From assembly GCA_014526335.1 (NCBI GenBank), contig JACTAT010000319.1:52113-116112 (forward strand): a stretch of DNA of 64,000 nt, in the 5' to 3' direction. Positions 22,616 through 36,069 of this stretch are shown here, piece after piece. This DNA is from Chrysaora quinquecirrha. Taxonomy: Eukaryota > Cnidaria > Scyphozoa > Semaeostomeae > Pelagiidae. Made by a program: the position numbers and the translations under genes. Position 1 is the stretch's first letter. The number at the start of each line of letters is the position of its first letter. The notes beneath the pieces are model-generated. The model searched no databases. It worked only from the letters and a program-made list of their open reading frames with translations, and was not told the origin of the DNA.

Positions 22616-24578
22616 GTTCCACTCACTACTACTGAATCCGAATCGAATTCTATTGACCCTGAAGTAAGTTCGGAGAGCGCAGCGCAGATAGGCGAGAATT
22701 CAAATAGAGAGTCGAAAAGGCATACATGCAAACTTCACAACCAAAATCGATTCCGAGAGAACACCTCTTCACAGAGAGTAATAAACAAAAGGAGTTTGCG
22801 TCTATCGAAAATTATATAGGCACCTATCACTAACAGTTTCGAAGCGAGATTTGATGAATTATTTGAAGGTGAAAAGTACGTTTACCAAAAATAGATTCGT
22901 TTACGGGACTGGAAGGCAATCTAGCCGTTAATGTCCTTATCAATAGTTAAGCACTCTTAGCCAAGATATACGCAAGAGAATAACCAAGAGGAAACTTGAG
23001 GGTAATTTATACAATACAAAATCAATGAATTATTGAAAGTCAAGGAAGGTCCCCTCATTATCGACCATATAACATATATTATCGTGTAGCTCACAAAGCT
23101 TAAAGGATATTTGGAGGATTGCGCCATGGCTCGGCATCTTCTGCACCTGAAAAAGATCTTCAAAGATAATCAGCATTCATTATGAAATTTTTGATACTGT
23201 ATATTATTGTCTAAAGAGTTATAAAATTCCCAAACCGAGGCACAAGCTGTAGTATATCAGCTAGTTGTCACAATTGTGCATTTTATGAAGCAAGCATGAA
23301 AATTGGCATACCTACCCAGTTTGATACGCTGAAGACGATGGGATACAGACCCCAATCGAAAAATGCCCCAGATGCTATTTTAGACTGGGGTACTCGGTAC
23401 CATACCTCTACAAGGGTTTCTACCATAACAATGTTGGGAATAACGATACTGACATGAAACTTGGTAAGAATGCACAGTTTGATACGCTGAAAAAGATAGG
23501 ATGCAGACCCCTCCGGAAAAGTGCCCCCTTATTCTATTTTTAGACTAGGGTACTCGGTACCATACCTCTGCAAGCGTTTCTATTGTAACTATGTTGGGAA
23601 TTAAGATATTGCAATGAAACTTGGCAAGTATACACAGTTTGATAAGCTGAAAAAGATAGGATGCAGACCCCTCCGGAAAAATGCCCCCTTATTCTATTTT
23701 TAGACTGGGGGACTCGGTACCATACCTCTACAAGCGTTTCTATTGTAACTATGTTGGGAATTAAGATATTGCAATTAAACTTGGCAATCATACACAGTTT
23801 GATAAGCTGAAAAAGATAGGATGCAGACCCCTCCGGAAAAGTGCCCCCTTATTCTATTTTTAGACTAGGGTACTCCGTACAATACCTCTACAAGCGTTTC
23901 TATTGTAACTATGTTGGGAATTAAGATATTGCAATGAAACTTGGCAAGTATACACAGTTTGATAAGTTGAAAAAGATAGGATGCAGACCCCTCCGGAAAA
24001 ATGCCCCCTTATTCTATTTTTAGACTAGGGGACTCGGTACCATACCTCTAAAAGCGTTTCTATTGTAACTATGTTGGGAATTAAGATATTGCAATGAAAC
24101 TTGGCAAGTATACACAGTTTGATAACCTGAAAAAGATAGGATGCAGACCCCTCCGGAAAATGCCCCCTAATTCTATTTTTAGACTGGGGTACTCGGTACC
24201 ATACCTCTACAAGCGTGTCAATTGTAACTATGTTGGGAATTAAGATATTCAATGAAACTTGGCAAGTATACACAGTTTGATGCGCTGAAAAAGATAAGAT
24301 GCAGATCCCTTCGGAAAAATGACCTTTCATTCTATTTTTAGACTTTGGATTTTTTTAATGAAATAATAATTTATAATCAACAGAGAAATAATGGCCTAGT
24401 ACAAGCCCGCACTAAACGCCTTGCAACGCATTTCATCTATACAGTATGGTGTATAAACACTGATGCAATGTTGTATATCATAATGAATATATATTTAACA
24501 ATACCAGCCCCCTTCACACTGTACTCAGCATCTAATCTCCCTTAAAGAGAATTTAGGAGGGATAACTTCTATGCTCCG

Positions 24579-24910
24579 GCACCCCGTGTTCTCGCGTCAA
24601 AGAACACGGTCTGAGGAGATTGGTCGTATATGAGAGTTGGTGTATACTAGAGAGGTCATGTATGCTGAAAGTTTTTTAAATTTGCACAGAGGTCATATAC
24701 TCAAGTGGTTATCAGGTTTAGTACATACAGTATAAATATATGATTTGTATATCCTTGAATTATGGTTATATGTATCATTGTGTTCGCCATGTATATGTGT
24801 ACAAATTGCCTCTCTATACTGTGCAAATTTATAAACTTTCAGCATACAGGCGCTCTATCATATACATTGGCTCTTATATATTCTTGAATGCGAGAACATG
24901 GGTGTGCCCT
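24579..24910. mobile_element. MITE nested in the foldback centre
   Basis: Imperfect inverted ends GCACCCCGTGTTCTCGCG and, reversed, GCACACCCATGTTCTCGC, with further inverted blocks (ATGCTGAAAGTTT, AAATTTGCACAG). It occupies part of the unique centre of the foldback-like element. Confidence 0.55.
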
Positions 24911-25176
24911 TAGATGAACGGAGCACACGAGCCGTAGCCCCAGATGCTCTTTAGTTAAGGTAAGATAACCTGATGAGTATAGTAAAATGCATTGTAAATA
25001 TGATAAACAACTCTCCATCAGTTTTATACAACTTACTGTATACTTGAAAGTTCGTTACGCCGCGTGTAGCAAGGGGTTTGTACTAGACCACTATTTCTTA
25101 TTTAATTTATTATTAACATTTCATACAAACATGTTTTAAGTTTATGATAAGTTTGTAAATAATCAATAGTTATTGA

Positions 25177-25375
25177 TATGGTGCTGAAGAAGGCTCGGCG
25201 TAGCTGAAACACAAAATGTCAAACGGGAGGAGAGCCTTTGGCTGTATGACTTGGAGAGTTACTCGGCGATTTCATTGAGCTCTATAGCTCAGCGGAAACG
25301 TCGTCGGCTCTCTGGTCATGCAGCCCAGGTTCGGATCCCACTTATTGAGGTATCCACTTGTGGAAACATCTAATT
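25177..25375 (+). repeat. tRNA-like / hammerhead-like unit in foldback centre
   Basis: The best-preserved unit of this family. Hammerhead-like block CTGAAGA...GAAAC...GTC at 25184-25220, then box A-like TATAGCTCAGCGG at 25283-25295 and box B GGTTCGGATCC at 25328-25338. Box spacing is that of a tRNA gene, but the stems do not fold into a convincing tRNA. Confidence 0.55.
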
Positions 25376-28094
25376 AATAGTTATTGAAATAGAGATGCTT
25401 GAAAGTAGGTACGCCAGTCTGACGCAGCATTGAAGCATATAGATACGAGGAATGTTCCTACTGTAATATCTTAACGTAGTATATCACAGTTATAATTGAA
25501 ACGCATTGAGAGTGGTATGGAACCGAGTCTCCTAGTCTCAAAATAGAACTGGGGACACTTTTTCAAAGGGAGTCTGCATCCTATCTTTATTAGCGTATCA
25601 AACTGTGCATTCTTGCCAAGTTTCATTGCAATATCGTAATTTCCAACATAGTTACAATAGAAACGCTTGTAGAGGTATGATACGGAGTACCCTAGTCTAA
25701 AAATAGAATAAGGGGGCACTTTTCCGGAGGGTCTGCATCCTATCTTTTTCAGCTTATCAAACTGTGCATTCTTGCCAAGTTTCATTGCAATATCGTAATT
25801 TCCAACATAGTTACCATAGAAACACTTGTAGAGGTATGGTACCGAGTACCCCAGTCTAAAAATAGAATAAGGGGACATTTTCCGGAGGGGTCTGCATCCT
25901 ATCTTTTTCAGCTCATCAAACTGTGCATTCTTGCCAAGTTTCATTGCAATATCGTAATTTCCAACATAGTTACCATAGAAACACTTGTAGAGGTATGGTA
26001 CCGAGTACCCCAGTCTAAAAATGGAATAAGGGGGCATTTTCCGGAGGGGTCTGCATCCTATATTTTTCAGCTTATCAAACTGTGCATTCTTGCCAAGTTT
26101 CATTGCAATATCGTAATTTCCAACATAGTTACCATAGAAACACTTGTAGAGGTATGGTACCAAGTACCCCAGTCTAAAAATAGAATAAGGGGGCACTTTT
26201 CCGGAGGGGTCTGCATACTATCTTTTTCAGCTTATCAAACTGTGTATGATTGCCAAGTTTCATTGCAATATCTTAATTCCCAACATAGTTACAATTGACA
26301 CGCTTGTAGAGGTATGGTACCGAGTACCCCAGTCTAAAAATAGAATAAAGGGGCATTTTTCCGGAGAGGTCTGCATCCTATCGTTTTCAGCTTATCAAAC
26401 TGTGTATGATTGCCAAGTTTTATTGCAATATCTTAATTCCCAACATAGTTACAATAGAAACGCTTGTAGAGGTATGGTACCGAGTACCCCAGTCTAAAAA
26501 TAGAATAAGGGGGCATTTTCCGGAGGGGTCTGCATACTATCTTTTTCAGCTTATCAAACTGTGTATGATTGCCAAGTTTCATTGCAATATCTTAATTCCC
26601 AACATAGTTACAATTGACACGCTTGTAGAGGTATGGTACCGAGTACCCCAGTCTAAAAATAGAATAAAGGGGCATTTTTCCGGAGAGGTCTGCATCCTAT
26701 CGTTTTCAGCTTATCAAACTGTGTATGATTGCCAAGTTTTATTGCAATATCTTAATTCCCAACATAGTTACAATAGAAACGCTTGCAGAGGTATGGTACG
26801 GAGTACCCTAGTCTAAAAATAGAATAAGGGGGCATTTTCCGGAGGGGTCTGCATCCTATCTTTTTCAGCTTATCAAACTGTGTATGATTGCCAAGTTTCA
26901 TTGCAATATCTTAATTCCCAACATAGTTACAATTGACACGCTTGTAGAGGTATGGTACCGAGTACCCCAGTCTAAAAATAGAATAAAGGGGCATTTTTCC
27001 GGAGAGGTCTGCATCCTATCGTTTTCAACTTATCAAACTGTGTATGATTGCCAAGTTTTATTGCAATATCTTAATTCCCAACATAGTTACAATAGAAACG
27101 CTTGCAGAGGTATGGTACGGAGTACCCTAGTCTAAAAATAGAATAAGGGGGCATTTTCCGGAGGGGTCTGCATCCTATCTTTTTCAGCTTATCAAACTGT
27201 GTTTACTTGCCAAGTTTCATTGCAATATCTTAATTCCCAACATAGTTACAATAGAAACGCTTGTAGAGGTATGGTACCGAGTACCCCAGTCTAAAAATAG
27301 AATAAGGGGGCACTTTTCCGGAGGGGTCTGCATCCTATCTTTTTCAGCGTATCAAACTGTGCATTTTTGCCAAGTTTCATGTCAGTATCGTTATTCCCAG
27401 CATTGTTATGGTAGAAACCCTTGTAGAGGTATGGTACCGAGTACCCCAGTCTAAAAATAGCATCTGGGGGCATTTTTCGATTGGGGTCTGTATCCCATCA
27501 TCTTCAGCGTATCCAACTGGGTAGGTATGCCAATTTTCATGCTTGCTTCATAAAATGCACAATTGCCAACGATTTCACAGTTAAGCCATTGCACTACTGC
27601 CGATTATTCGAAAACAATCCTCGCCTTAATTCTCAACATACATACTGGGTGAACCAGTAAATATTGTCCTATGGCAGAATCAAGAGTGGTTTGCTGCTTA
27701 GAGCAGTCATGTGGTTGCTTCATTTGCTGAAAGCTGTATTTACAAAATGCTGCATAAGCGTGACAATTTAAAGTTTGCTTTTTCTTAAGATTTTAAAACA
27801 GATTAGGGAAGATATCGCCATAAATCTATATCACAATGGAAGGAGTTTGATAGAATTTCTAAGCAAAAAATATTAAGAGTTTTAGACATAGGCTTAGGTT
27901 ACATGTTATATTACACCATCTTTCTGAAAATTCAAAGGCCTTAAAGATGTCGGTGTCTGGGTGACCGGGAATGGGTAACTGCTAGCCTAATGCAGAATTT
28001 CTTTTGGCAACTGTTAATTAACCTTCAAAGTTCGCAATGTATGCCTGGTACTGCTCCTATGCAACGGCAGCGACGTTGCCGCTGAAAACGATTG

Positions 28095-28102
28095 TGACGT
28101 CA
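28095..28102 (+). promoter_or_regulatory. CRE motif upstream of copy B
   Basis: TGACGTCA, 51 bp upstream of the predicted start site of copy B (A of the initiator at 28153). Conserved with copies A and C. Confidence 0.6.
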
Positions 28103-28121
28103 ATGAAATTAGTAAAATTGA

Positions 28122-28157
28122 TATAAATAAGATAAATTTAACCGTAAAATTCAGTTG
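28122..28157 (+). promoter_or_regulatory. TATA box and initiator of copy B
   Basis: TATAAATA at 28122-28129 and initiator TCAGTT with A at 28153: 31 bp from the first T to the predicted start, ideal for pol II. This leaves a 108-nt 5' UTR before the ATG at 28261. Confidence 0.7.
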
Positions 28158-28260
28158 CAATTTTGATTTGCTTGAGTTCAGGCGTGAGTCTCAAGATTTA
28201 ATCGCTGCAATTTTCCAAGTGATCTTTGATTCGCTTTACGGTGAAAATCGCGTTTAGATA

Positions 28261-31243
28261 ATGGAGGAAAGCATTCGGAAATCGATTGCGAAGTTTCAAG
28301 CTTCGATTAATCAACCGACGGTTTATTTTGTGAAAGAGGTAAGATCGACTAATTGTTTTGAAACATCCTTTAAACATTTTCTGAAAATAAAAACGATTTG
28401 ATAATCTTTTTACTTTATCATTTATTTTATACATTTCGGAGAAGAAGCAACTAAGAAATAATAATGGTTTTAAGATTTAATTTTGTTAAGTTTTATATGC
28501 AAAATAGTTTCAAAAGAATTTGGGATTATAGATCAGAGTGGTTAGGCCGGCGGCCCTCGACGAAAACCGTTACTGTTGCCACGGTGAATCACTAAGCAAC
28601 ACTGCAATCCCATAGTTCCTAGCTAAGCAATCTAGTTCCCAGTCTCTGATAAGAGAATTCAGTTTTCTTTCAGGAATTTACCTACGACATACATTTGAAA
28701 AACTAACAAACTTAACTAATTAACTCAACTTGTAAACTATTTAGCAAAATAAATCATACTATTTTAACTATTTATATAAATTTACTAGCTTTATTCTCTT
28801 GAACAAAATGGCAATAACATATGGCGGACTTACAACAACATAATGTTAAATATAGGTAATTTAATAACGATATATTTAACATCTAAATCTTTCAAAATGT
28901 TAGTATCTTATTGATCTAACATATCTTTTGAACAAATTGACTTTGCTCGATTAACATATTCATGAATTGCGACATATATCATTTTTCAAATTATTTACAG
29001 AAATATAAAGTAGCTACAAATTATCAAGGCTTCCTTAAAGCAATTAAGTGAAAAAAATATCTGAACGAAAAACCAATTGATAAATAACCATAAAATGTAC
29101 AGCTATCAGAAAATTCATTTTCCTATCCCATGATTTAATTTCAGATTCTCTATATTCAAACATCAAACAGCTGACTGAGATAAGAGATGACAAAAGCAAT
29201 ATTTTGCAGAAACTGCTCAAATTATCATATCGAAGATTTGCATTTCGATTGGTAACAATTTTTACACTTTAATTGCTTAATTTTCACCCCGGTAATTATG
29301 TGCAGTACAGTGGAGGATGTACAGTATGGTAGAAGATATTCACTATATTGGAGGGATATCATCAGTACAGGGGATGATGTTATAGTTATAAATTATAATG
29401 TTATAATGTTATAAGCTACTCTGGAGGGGTACCATCAGTACGGTGAAGAGATATCATCAGCACAGGGGACGATATTCAGTACAGTGGAGGGATATTATCA
29501 GTACAGTACAGTACATTTAGTACTGAAAATCCTCCACCGTTCTGATGACATCCCTCCACCATACTGATGACACCCCTCCACTGTACTGCACAGACATTAC
29601 TGGGGTGATTATTCAACCGTTCTATTTTCTATATGCTCAGCGTTAACCAAAATTACCTTAACCTAATGAATAATAATATCATTCTATGCAGATAAAGAAT
29701 GAAGTCAGCGAAATTCTGGAAAAGTTGTCGCAATTTTCCAAAACAGTAAGATGAAAAAAATATTTTTGAAATTAAACAAAAACATTATTATAAAATGGCA
29801 AGCATTTAAATGTAATACATGGATGCATAATTGTGTTATTTCTTTTGTAGCTTGACAATCCTAATGCTATTCGTGGCATTCGAGCTCTTGCAAAATGTGT
29901 CAAAAAGGTTATGAAATCCTGGGATACATTTTTCCATGGAATAAGCTTTATGGTAAGTTAAAAAATTCTAAACCTTTCTAATTTCCAGATCTATTTCTCT
30001 GTATTTCTCAGAGATTATGCTGCTAACGTCTCTAAAATAGAGGTGCCGAATGCTGAATCTGAAACTAGCATCGAGTTTTCTAGACTTTCCTGAAAATCCT
30101 GTTGACTATTAAGCAAAATAGCTACTTTGGGGAAAAGGAGAAAATTAAAAATTTAAATTCGACAAATACTAAAAGGCAAATTTAATCTGATTTCAGTTCT
30201 ATGATTCAATTTAGAGTCAAGAAAATGTTGAGAAGTTGCAAAATGACATACTGCTATTTCACAAGAATGCATATTTTGAAATGAGATCGTTGTCGAGAAA
30301 TATGGTTGAAATCAACCAGAAACTCAGTGACATGATAGCCAAATGCAAGGCAAAGCCACACGAAGATGCAAATGAATGCTGCAAAGAAAGTTCTCGTCGT
30401 TTCAAGCTAGGCCATTTCAAATTTGAGAGTGAATATATGAGAGAGCCAATTTCTGTCGTTTCTCCTTCCTGTAAGAGGAAGGCTGATGATGATGAAGGAG
30501 GAAGTCAGACAAAGAAGAGACGACATGACTCTATCTACGAGGGAGATGAACATGACATCTCAAATGAAAAAGTTGGTGATGATCAGCAACAGCGAAAAAG
30601 AATGAAGCTGTCTGCTGGAGACGAGAAGGACAAAATAGAAGGAAAACTTTTTCCATGCTCGTCTAAAATGCTTGAGCAAGCCTACAAAATTCCAAAACTG
30701 ACCCTCGTTAGGAGAGAGGGTCAAATTTTGAAAAGAGAGAGAACTGAGCCTCAGTTTCAGATGAAGAAACAAATTAAAAAAGAGACTGCAGGAGGAATCA
30801 GCACTCTCAACAAAATTGCTTGTAATGTCCGACTTGTGAGGGAAGAGCCTATTGCAGCAAGCACATCGAGCAAAGTTGCCTCGAGCATGCCAAAAGTGAG
30901 CAAGCTTACAAATATGGCTGTTAAAGTAGATGATTCTACGCTTCTTTCGAGAAAACGAAAGAGAGATGCAAGTGAACTTGCAAAAGCAAGAAGCACACTG
31001 AATGCCAAAGCTTCTCAGCTCATTAAAAGGTTTAAGAGAAACATCCAGCATCATCTACCAAAACCAAAACTGTGTGACGCTCACCAAAATAGCAACAAAG
31101 TAACAAAATTTGATCCGATGTGCAGCTCGTGCAAAGAAAATAGAAAAAAGAAGCTTCAGGAACTTGTTGCTTTGAAAAACAAAGCAAAAACCAAAGTAAA
31201 TGATGATTTTGCTTTCTTCAGTCGAGAATTCAGTAGAAAGTAG
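28261..31243 (+). CDS. Lys/Arg-rich nuclear protein, copy B (478 aa)
   Basis: Exons 28261-28338, 28789-28855, 29145-29251, 29692-29745, 29851-29952 and 30215-31243, with the same sizes and phases as copy A. All splice sites are GT-AG and no frame is broken. The first three exons and the promoter differ from copy A at a moderate level, whereas exons 4-6 and the 3' flank are almost identical. The exception is the last third of exon 6, where about a dozen bases differ and mostly match copy C (KARSTLN, DPMCSSC). The CxxH-x12-CxxC motif and basic nuclear-localisation segments are kept. This copy has the most canonical TATA box, so it is the best candidate for a strongly transcribed copy. Confidence 0.8.
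28535..28662. promoter_or_regulatory. Conserved intron-1 block, copy B
   Basis: Counterpart of 14860-14988, differing at only a few bases inside a strongly diverged intron. Contains an in-frame TAG in the only long frame that copy A leaves open, arguing against coding. Confidence 0.45.
29285..29615. mobile_element. Hairpin MITE with 22-bp arms, intron 3 of copy B
   Basis: Ends CACCCCGGTAATTATGTGC and, reversed, CACCCCAGTAATGTCTGTGC. The left arm has several CAGTACAGTGGAGGGATAT units; the right arm has fewer complementary units. Same insertion site as in copies A and C. Confidence 0.7.
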
Positions 31244-31923
31244 GCTTGGAATATAAAACAAAAATGACTTTAACGTGCTATAATTGCCATGAATATCGTT
31301 AAACTGAAATAGTATGAGTTATATCACGCATTATATTCCAAGTAAAATAGGAGCAACATATCATCCTCGTATATTTTCTTTATTTAAAGTATCTTAGAAA
31401 TAGAACGTGTAAAAGTAATATCTGCTGACTTAACTGAGGGGGAACGACATTGAAGTTTTTATCGTGTTAGATTCTGCTATACGTATGCGAAACATCTTAT
31501 TCAGTCTGTCAAAGCTGTCTACTGGTTGCAAGATGCAATCATCCACTAGCAGTGTTGTAAAGCGGATCTCTTATGCGGCAAATTTATCGCGCGGGGAAAA
31601 ATGTTTCTCACGACACATGCTTAAAACTGCTTGCTGCATAAACTACAATGTCTCTGCTTGTCTTTGCGATAGCTCAGTTTCAACTGGAAGATATTGTTGG
31701 TCAATGACCAACGTCCAATTTCCAACGATCAATGTCAAACTGTTGTTGCCTTCTGTCAGCGACCTCAAAGAATCTACAATCCTCGCCAAACATGCTGGGA
31801 CACTTTTTCAAAATTTTTCAAAATTATCGCTTTAAAGACGCATACCCTCTTTTCCCCCGACTGTTGGCGAAATTGATGTTGTCAGTGGTCCCAACATTGA
31901 GTCAGGGGGAGGGAGATCTAATT

Positions 31924-32323
31924 ACACGCCTTTTTTTATAAAGAACCTAGCTCAAGGCCTAGTTCTTAAAGTTCCTTATTCTTTTACCTGTTTTGAGACG
32001 ATTATAGTTCCAAAAGTTCCTTAATAGTTCCTTAATTTTAACTGCGCATACAGTTTAATGACTACTGTACAGAGACATTTGCATGTAAGCAAAGCTCGAG
32101 ACTACTCAAGGAAACATTTGATACATGCGTAAAGTACAATTTATGTGATTTTCGACTTCAAATAAATGGAACAGGGTTTCTAATTCTTGATTGTTTGCAG
32201 TGATAAAAATATTCAACAATGAAAAGTTCCTTAGTGATTTTCTCTTTAGTATAAGTTCTTTAAATTTTCGGGCCTTCTACATGTGGGTTTCTTATAAAGT
32301 GGTTCCTTATAAAAAAAGCGTGT
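31924..32323. mobile_element. 400-bp MITE, ACACGC...GCGTGT ends (unit B)
   Basis: Duplicate of 18271-18670 with the same inverted ends, carried along by the segmental duplication and not a separate insertion. Confidence 0.7.
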
Positions 32324-35184
32324 ACCCGAATATATATGATGGGACCTAATGGCGATGATTGTAGCTTCTCGTGCAAATAGAAATTAACAGCCAAGATCAG
32401 CTGTGGATATTGCCGTAATATCAGGTTCAGAATAAGCAAAGTGGTTCTAAATTTGTGAGATGTTTTTACCGAAGAGGAAGAGCATAATCGGTTTCTTTAA
32501 ATTCCATTCTATTTAGCTCATTTTGCAATAATTCACCCTCTCTTTTCTTTTAAAAGGCGATTAGACATTGAATTTTTCTCAATGTTTTTAGAGGAGAGTC
32601 AAAGTATGCTAGATGACTTGCGGGGACATGTTTCTCGCTTGCTACCCTCATGTTTAGCCTCCTGGGAGATACGCCGAATAGTGTCGCGTGCGACATTTCT
32701 CCAAGTTTAGCCACAGCTTAAGAGTAAAGAGTCTTTTTTCTTAGTTAGGGATTGCAAAATGTCCAAATATTGATTCAGGCTGGTACTGATGTAATTAAGT
32801 ACCTCTCGGCAATGCTATTGCAAAACTGCTAGCATGCAGTTTTCCTGCATGAAATACATGCATTTTTATTTAACTTCATTAGGACAGATTTCAGAATAGA
32901 ACAGTCTGAATAGTTTTCAATTACCTGTTGATTCTCCTTTTCCCCCTTTACAATGCTGTTTCGAATAATTTTTTTTTTCTTTACTCCAACGTTGTGTTTG
33001 GGGTAAAGGTGGAGTATGAAGCTATTAAAATGGGAAATCGTTAACCAACATCTTGTTGGAATTGAATTCTAGCGAGGATTATTTATAATATTGACTTCAG
33101 TCAATTATGTGAATTGAAAAACGAGGGTAAAGAGGATTAAGTGACGGGTGACCTTGAGAGAGACAACTCACATTTTAAGGAAATATACAGGACTTGGTTG
33201 CAATCATTTAAAAGCCCAATAAAGCATCGATTGCAAGCATCTAACAATCCTTCAACACAATCTACAGGTCTTTTTCAAATTAGAAACAAATCTGTCTTTC
33301 AAACTGTTCATTTTTCTCAAAAATGCATGTAAATTCTCGACTACTCGTAATATCAGCACCATTTGCGCATGCATGGAAAGGCAGTTTGAAGATTTCACTT
33401 GTAAAAAATATTGAGTCTGAAATGTACGTATCATGCAAAAATTTGGTTTAACTAATAGGCCACTTCGATGAAGAATTAATTTGAATGTAACAAGCATCGC
33501 TGTCTTGTTTAATGACACTAGTGAACAGTATGAGGCATTATGGAAAATTTTATCCAAGGAATTCATGAAAAACAATCTAGCAAGGAGGTATTTCTTTGCC
33601 CAACATACCCCATGTTTCATGCAGACCCAGATGAGATCGGGTGCAACTTGAACTTGATCCCTTTGGTGAAAAGATTTGGACGCTTTCGACCACATGTACT
33701 TTTTTTGAAAAGAGGCTTTCTCTTGACAACATCAGAGTGACCACAAGCGACACAATAATGACAGCGATGCACTCGAACCCCTTCTTGCAGCTTTTTCAAG
33801 GATTATACAAAGCTAAAAATATGGGAAAGCATGAAAATTTGGCATTTGCTTCAGGCTTTCAAATGCGAAAGGCAAGTTTATTTTGTGTAACGTTGTTTTT
33901 CAACGCAATTTGGGCCTAGTTGCATCATTGATATTACTGTAGCCATGGTAACTAAATATGGCGAAAAGAAGGAAAGAGTTGTAAAGTTTATTTTGCTAGC
34001 TTAGTTAAGAAGCATGGTTTGTAAGCGAAGGACTTTGCATGCATTTCATGGTTATCTTAATCAAGATGTTTGAGCCCTCAGCCCGTAAGTTCTCGAATTG
34101 GCTCCCCTCCCTTCGAATAAGCTCTTCCCTTGAATTAGCCCCACCCAAACAGCGAGAAATTGTTAATAAGCCCCCATCTCTGTCATGTAAGTGTTAGCCT
34201 TTTGAGTCCATATTGGAACTTTATCGAGTGATGACATAAAATGCATTCTCTTACTAAATAAAAAATCACGCTTTTGTGAATACTTTCACAAGCCCTCCTC
34301 CCCGTTCAATCTCACCTCAAATGAGCCCCCCTCCAAAATAATAAAAAGTAATTAAGCCCCCAGAGGGCTTAGTTTAGGATTTACATTTAATGCAATGAAA
34401 ATATTTAGAAATCAATGGGAAAGGAGAACCAATAGAGATCCTCCAAGTTAACAGCATATAGCCATTATTTTCATACCTAATTTTAAGGAAAATTTATCAC
34501 TGCACATTTGAACAAGTACAGGGGATTTCGGCGGAGCACATGAAATTTTTTGCTGGTCACGCCCTTTACTTTCTTTGTGAACGTAACCAATACTTTTAAG
34601 TTCCACAAATTTATTAGAAAAGACATGCAAAATAGTGATTTTTTATCAATCTCAATCAAAAGGGCTGGTGAAGCAAACGATGGAAAAGGTTATTCCAAGG
34701 AACTGAGTGTTCTTGTTTCCACAAATAATAACGTTATGCATTAATTAAACACTGTTGTCACTGCACATTTTGAATCCATTTTATTACTGCAGAAATTGGT
34801 TATCACTGCACCTAAAATAAAGTATGATCATGGTAGAATAAGTAAATGTTTTTTATACATAAATATGTTTGACGACGGTGCAATTGAGAAAAAATTAGTT
34901 TTGCGTCATAGTTCTATCTCTCAATTTGAGCTGGCTTTCCACTATTTTAAAAATTGCGTGTTAGGCGACATGACGAGAATGGGTATGCACAATAGTATTT
35001 TTAACATGTGACTTTTTCTTTTTAAATTTGGTTTGAAGTTATGATACTCTTTTCGGCATTGCGCAATGAGACATTACGAGAAATTTGACCTTTAACTCCC
35101 TTTCCAATATCAGTCTACTCAGTTTAACTTCTCTGTTTCGAAACCAGACTGTATGATATGACCAGAGAGCCAACGAAACGTTAA

Positions 35185-35650
35185 GCTCGAGTAGAGCCTT
35201 GGGCTGTATAACTTGGAGAGTTATACACTCGGATATTTCACAGAGAACTAAAGCCCGTGAGCAGTAGCTCACTGCGCTGGAAAATGCGTTGGCTATCTCA
35301 TCATACATTCCTTGTTCGAATCTCATCTATTCTGGTACGCCAATAGTGGAAAAATCTATCCTAGTGTTGCATTTGTTATATGGTGCTGAAAACGGCTCAA
35401 CATAGCCGAAACACAAAAAGTCAAACTGAATGATCGCTTGAGCTGTACGACTTGGAGAGTTATACTCGATGGTTCCATTGAAGTCTATAGCTCAGAAGAA
35501 ACGACGTTGGTCGTACAGTCGTGGTTCAAATCATACCTATTGTTCCATGTCACTTGTGAAAAAATCTATCCTAGGGTTCGCTATTCATGACAAATATATA
35601 TATATAAATATGTGAAGACAGGTCAACAAAGCCGAAACAAGAAAAATCGA
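35185..35650 (+). repeat. Tandem tRNA-like / hammerhead-like repeats, unit B
   Basis: Near-identical copy of 21530-22000. Confidence 0.55.
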
Positions 35651-36069
35651 ATAGTAGGAAAACTTGCTTTTGGCCACGAATGACCAATTCCTTAGGTTAA
35701 GTCCCAGCACACGAGAGCACTTTGGTTAAGCAAAGCAATATGTGCACAAGCAAAATGCCACGAATGATAGTACCAAAAGTGCTACAATTTTGTACGCAAA
35801 GTTCTTACTAAGAAAAAACTCTTATTATATGGTGCAATATTGTCTTTTATTGTATCTTATTTTTATTACTTATATGTCTTGCTGTTTTTGATTTTGTCTT
35901 TCCATGTTTAAATCTTTGTTTTCTTGGTTAATCCGTAAAGAAAAAATTTCATGCTATTTGGAATGTGCTATATCTATAAAGTGAAAATGAAAAGCACAAC
36001 ATCTTTGAGCCCATCAACATCTCTACGCATTCTCGAATGGACATTGAATTTCTGACATTCACCTAGCTG

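Larger units (their letters stand above)
23264..27570. mobile_element. Foldback-like element with tandem-repeat inverted arms
   Basis: The outer ends read GTTG(TCA)CAATTGTGCATTTTATG in opposite orientations (23264 and, reversed, from 27570). The left arm (to about 24345) and right arm (from about 25465) are inverted copies made of a 160-bp tandem unit (TTTGATA...GATAGGATGCAGACCCCTCC...GGTACTCGGTACCATACC), about 7 units on the left and 13 on the right. The outermost units are the most divergent. The 1.1-kb centre has no transposase. Long repeat-filled inverted arms resemble foldback/Galileo-type elements. It is missing from units A and C, but deletions beside it hide the target duplication. 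Confidence 0.75.

Noticed and set aside
25283..25338. A functional tRNA gene
   Set aside because: Box A and box B are present but no acceptor stem or anticodon arm forms; it is part of a dispersed repeat.
25471..27473. Long open frames across the foldback arms (both strands)
   Set aside because: They follow the 160-bp tandem unit and restart in each period; no conserved protein and the arms are non-coding inverted repeats.
30560..31054. 164-codon antisense frame opposite copy B exon 6
   Set aside because: Shadow of the highly biased Lys-rich exon; the sense frame has conserved splice sites and protein motifs.
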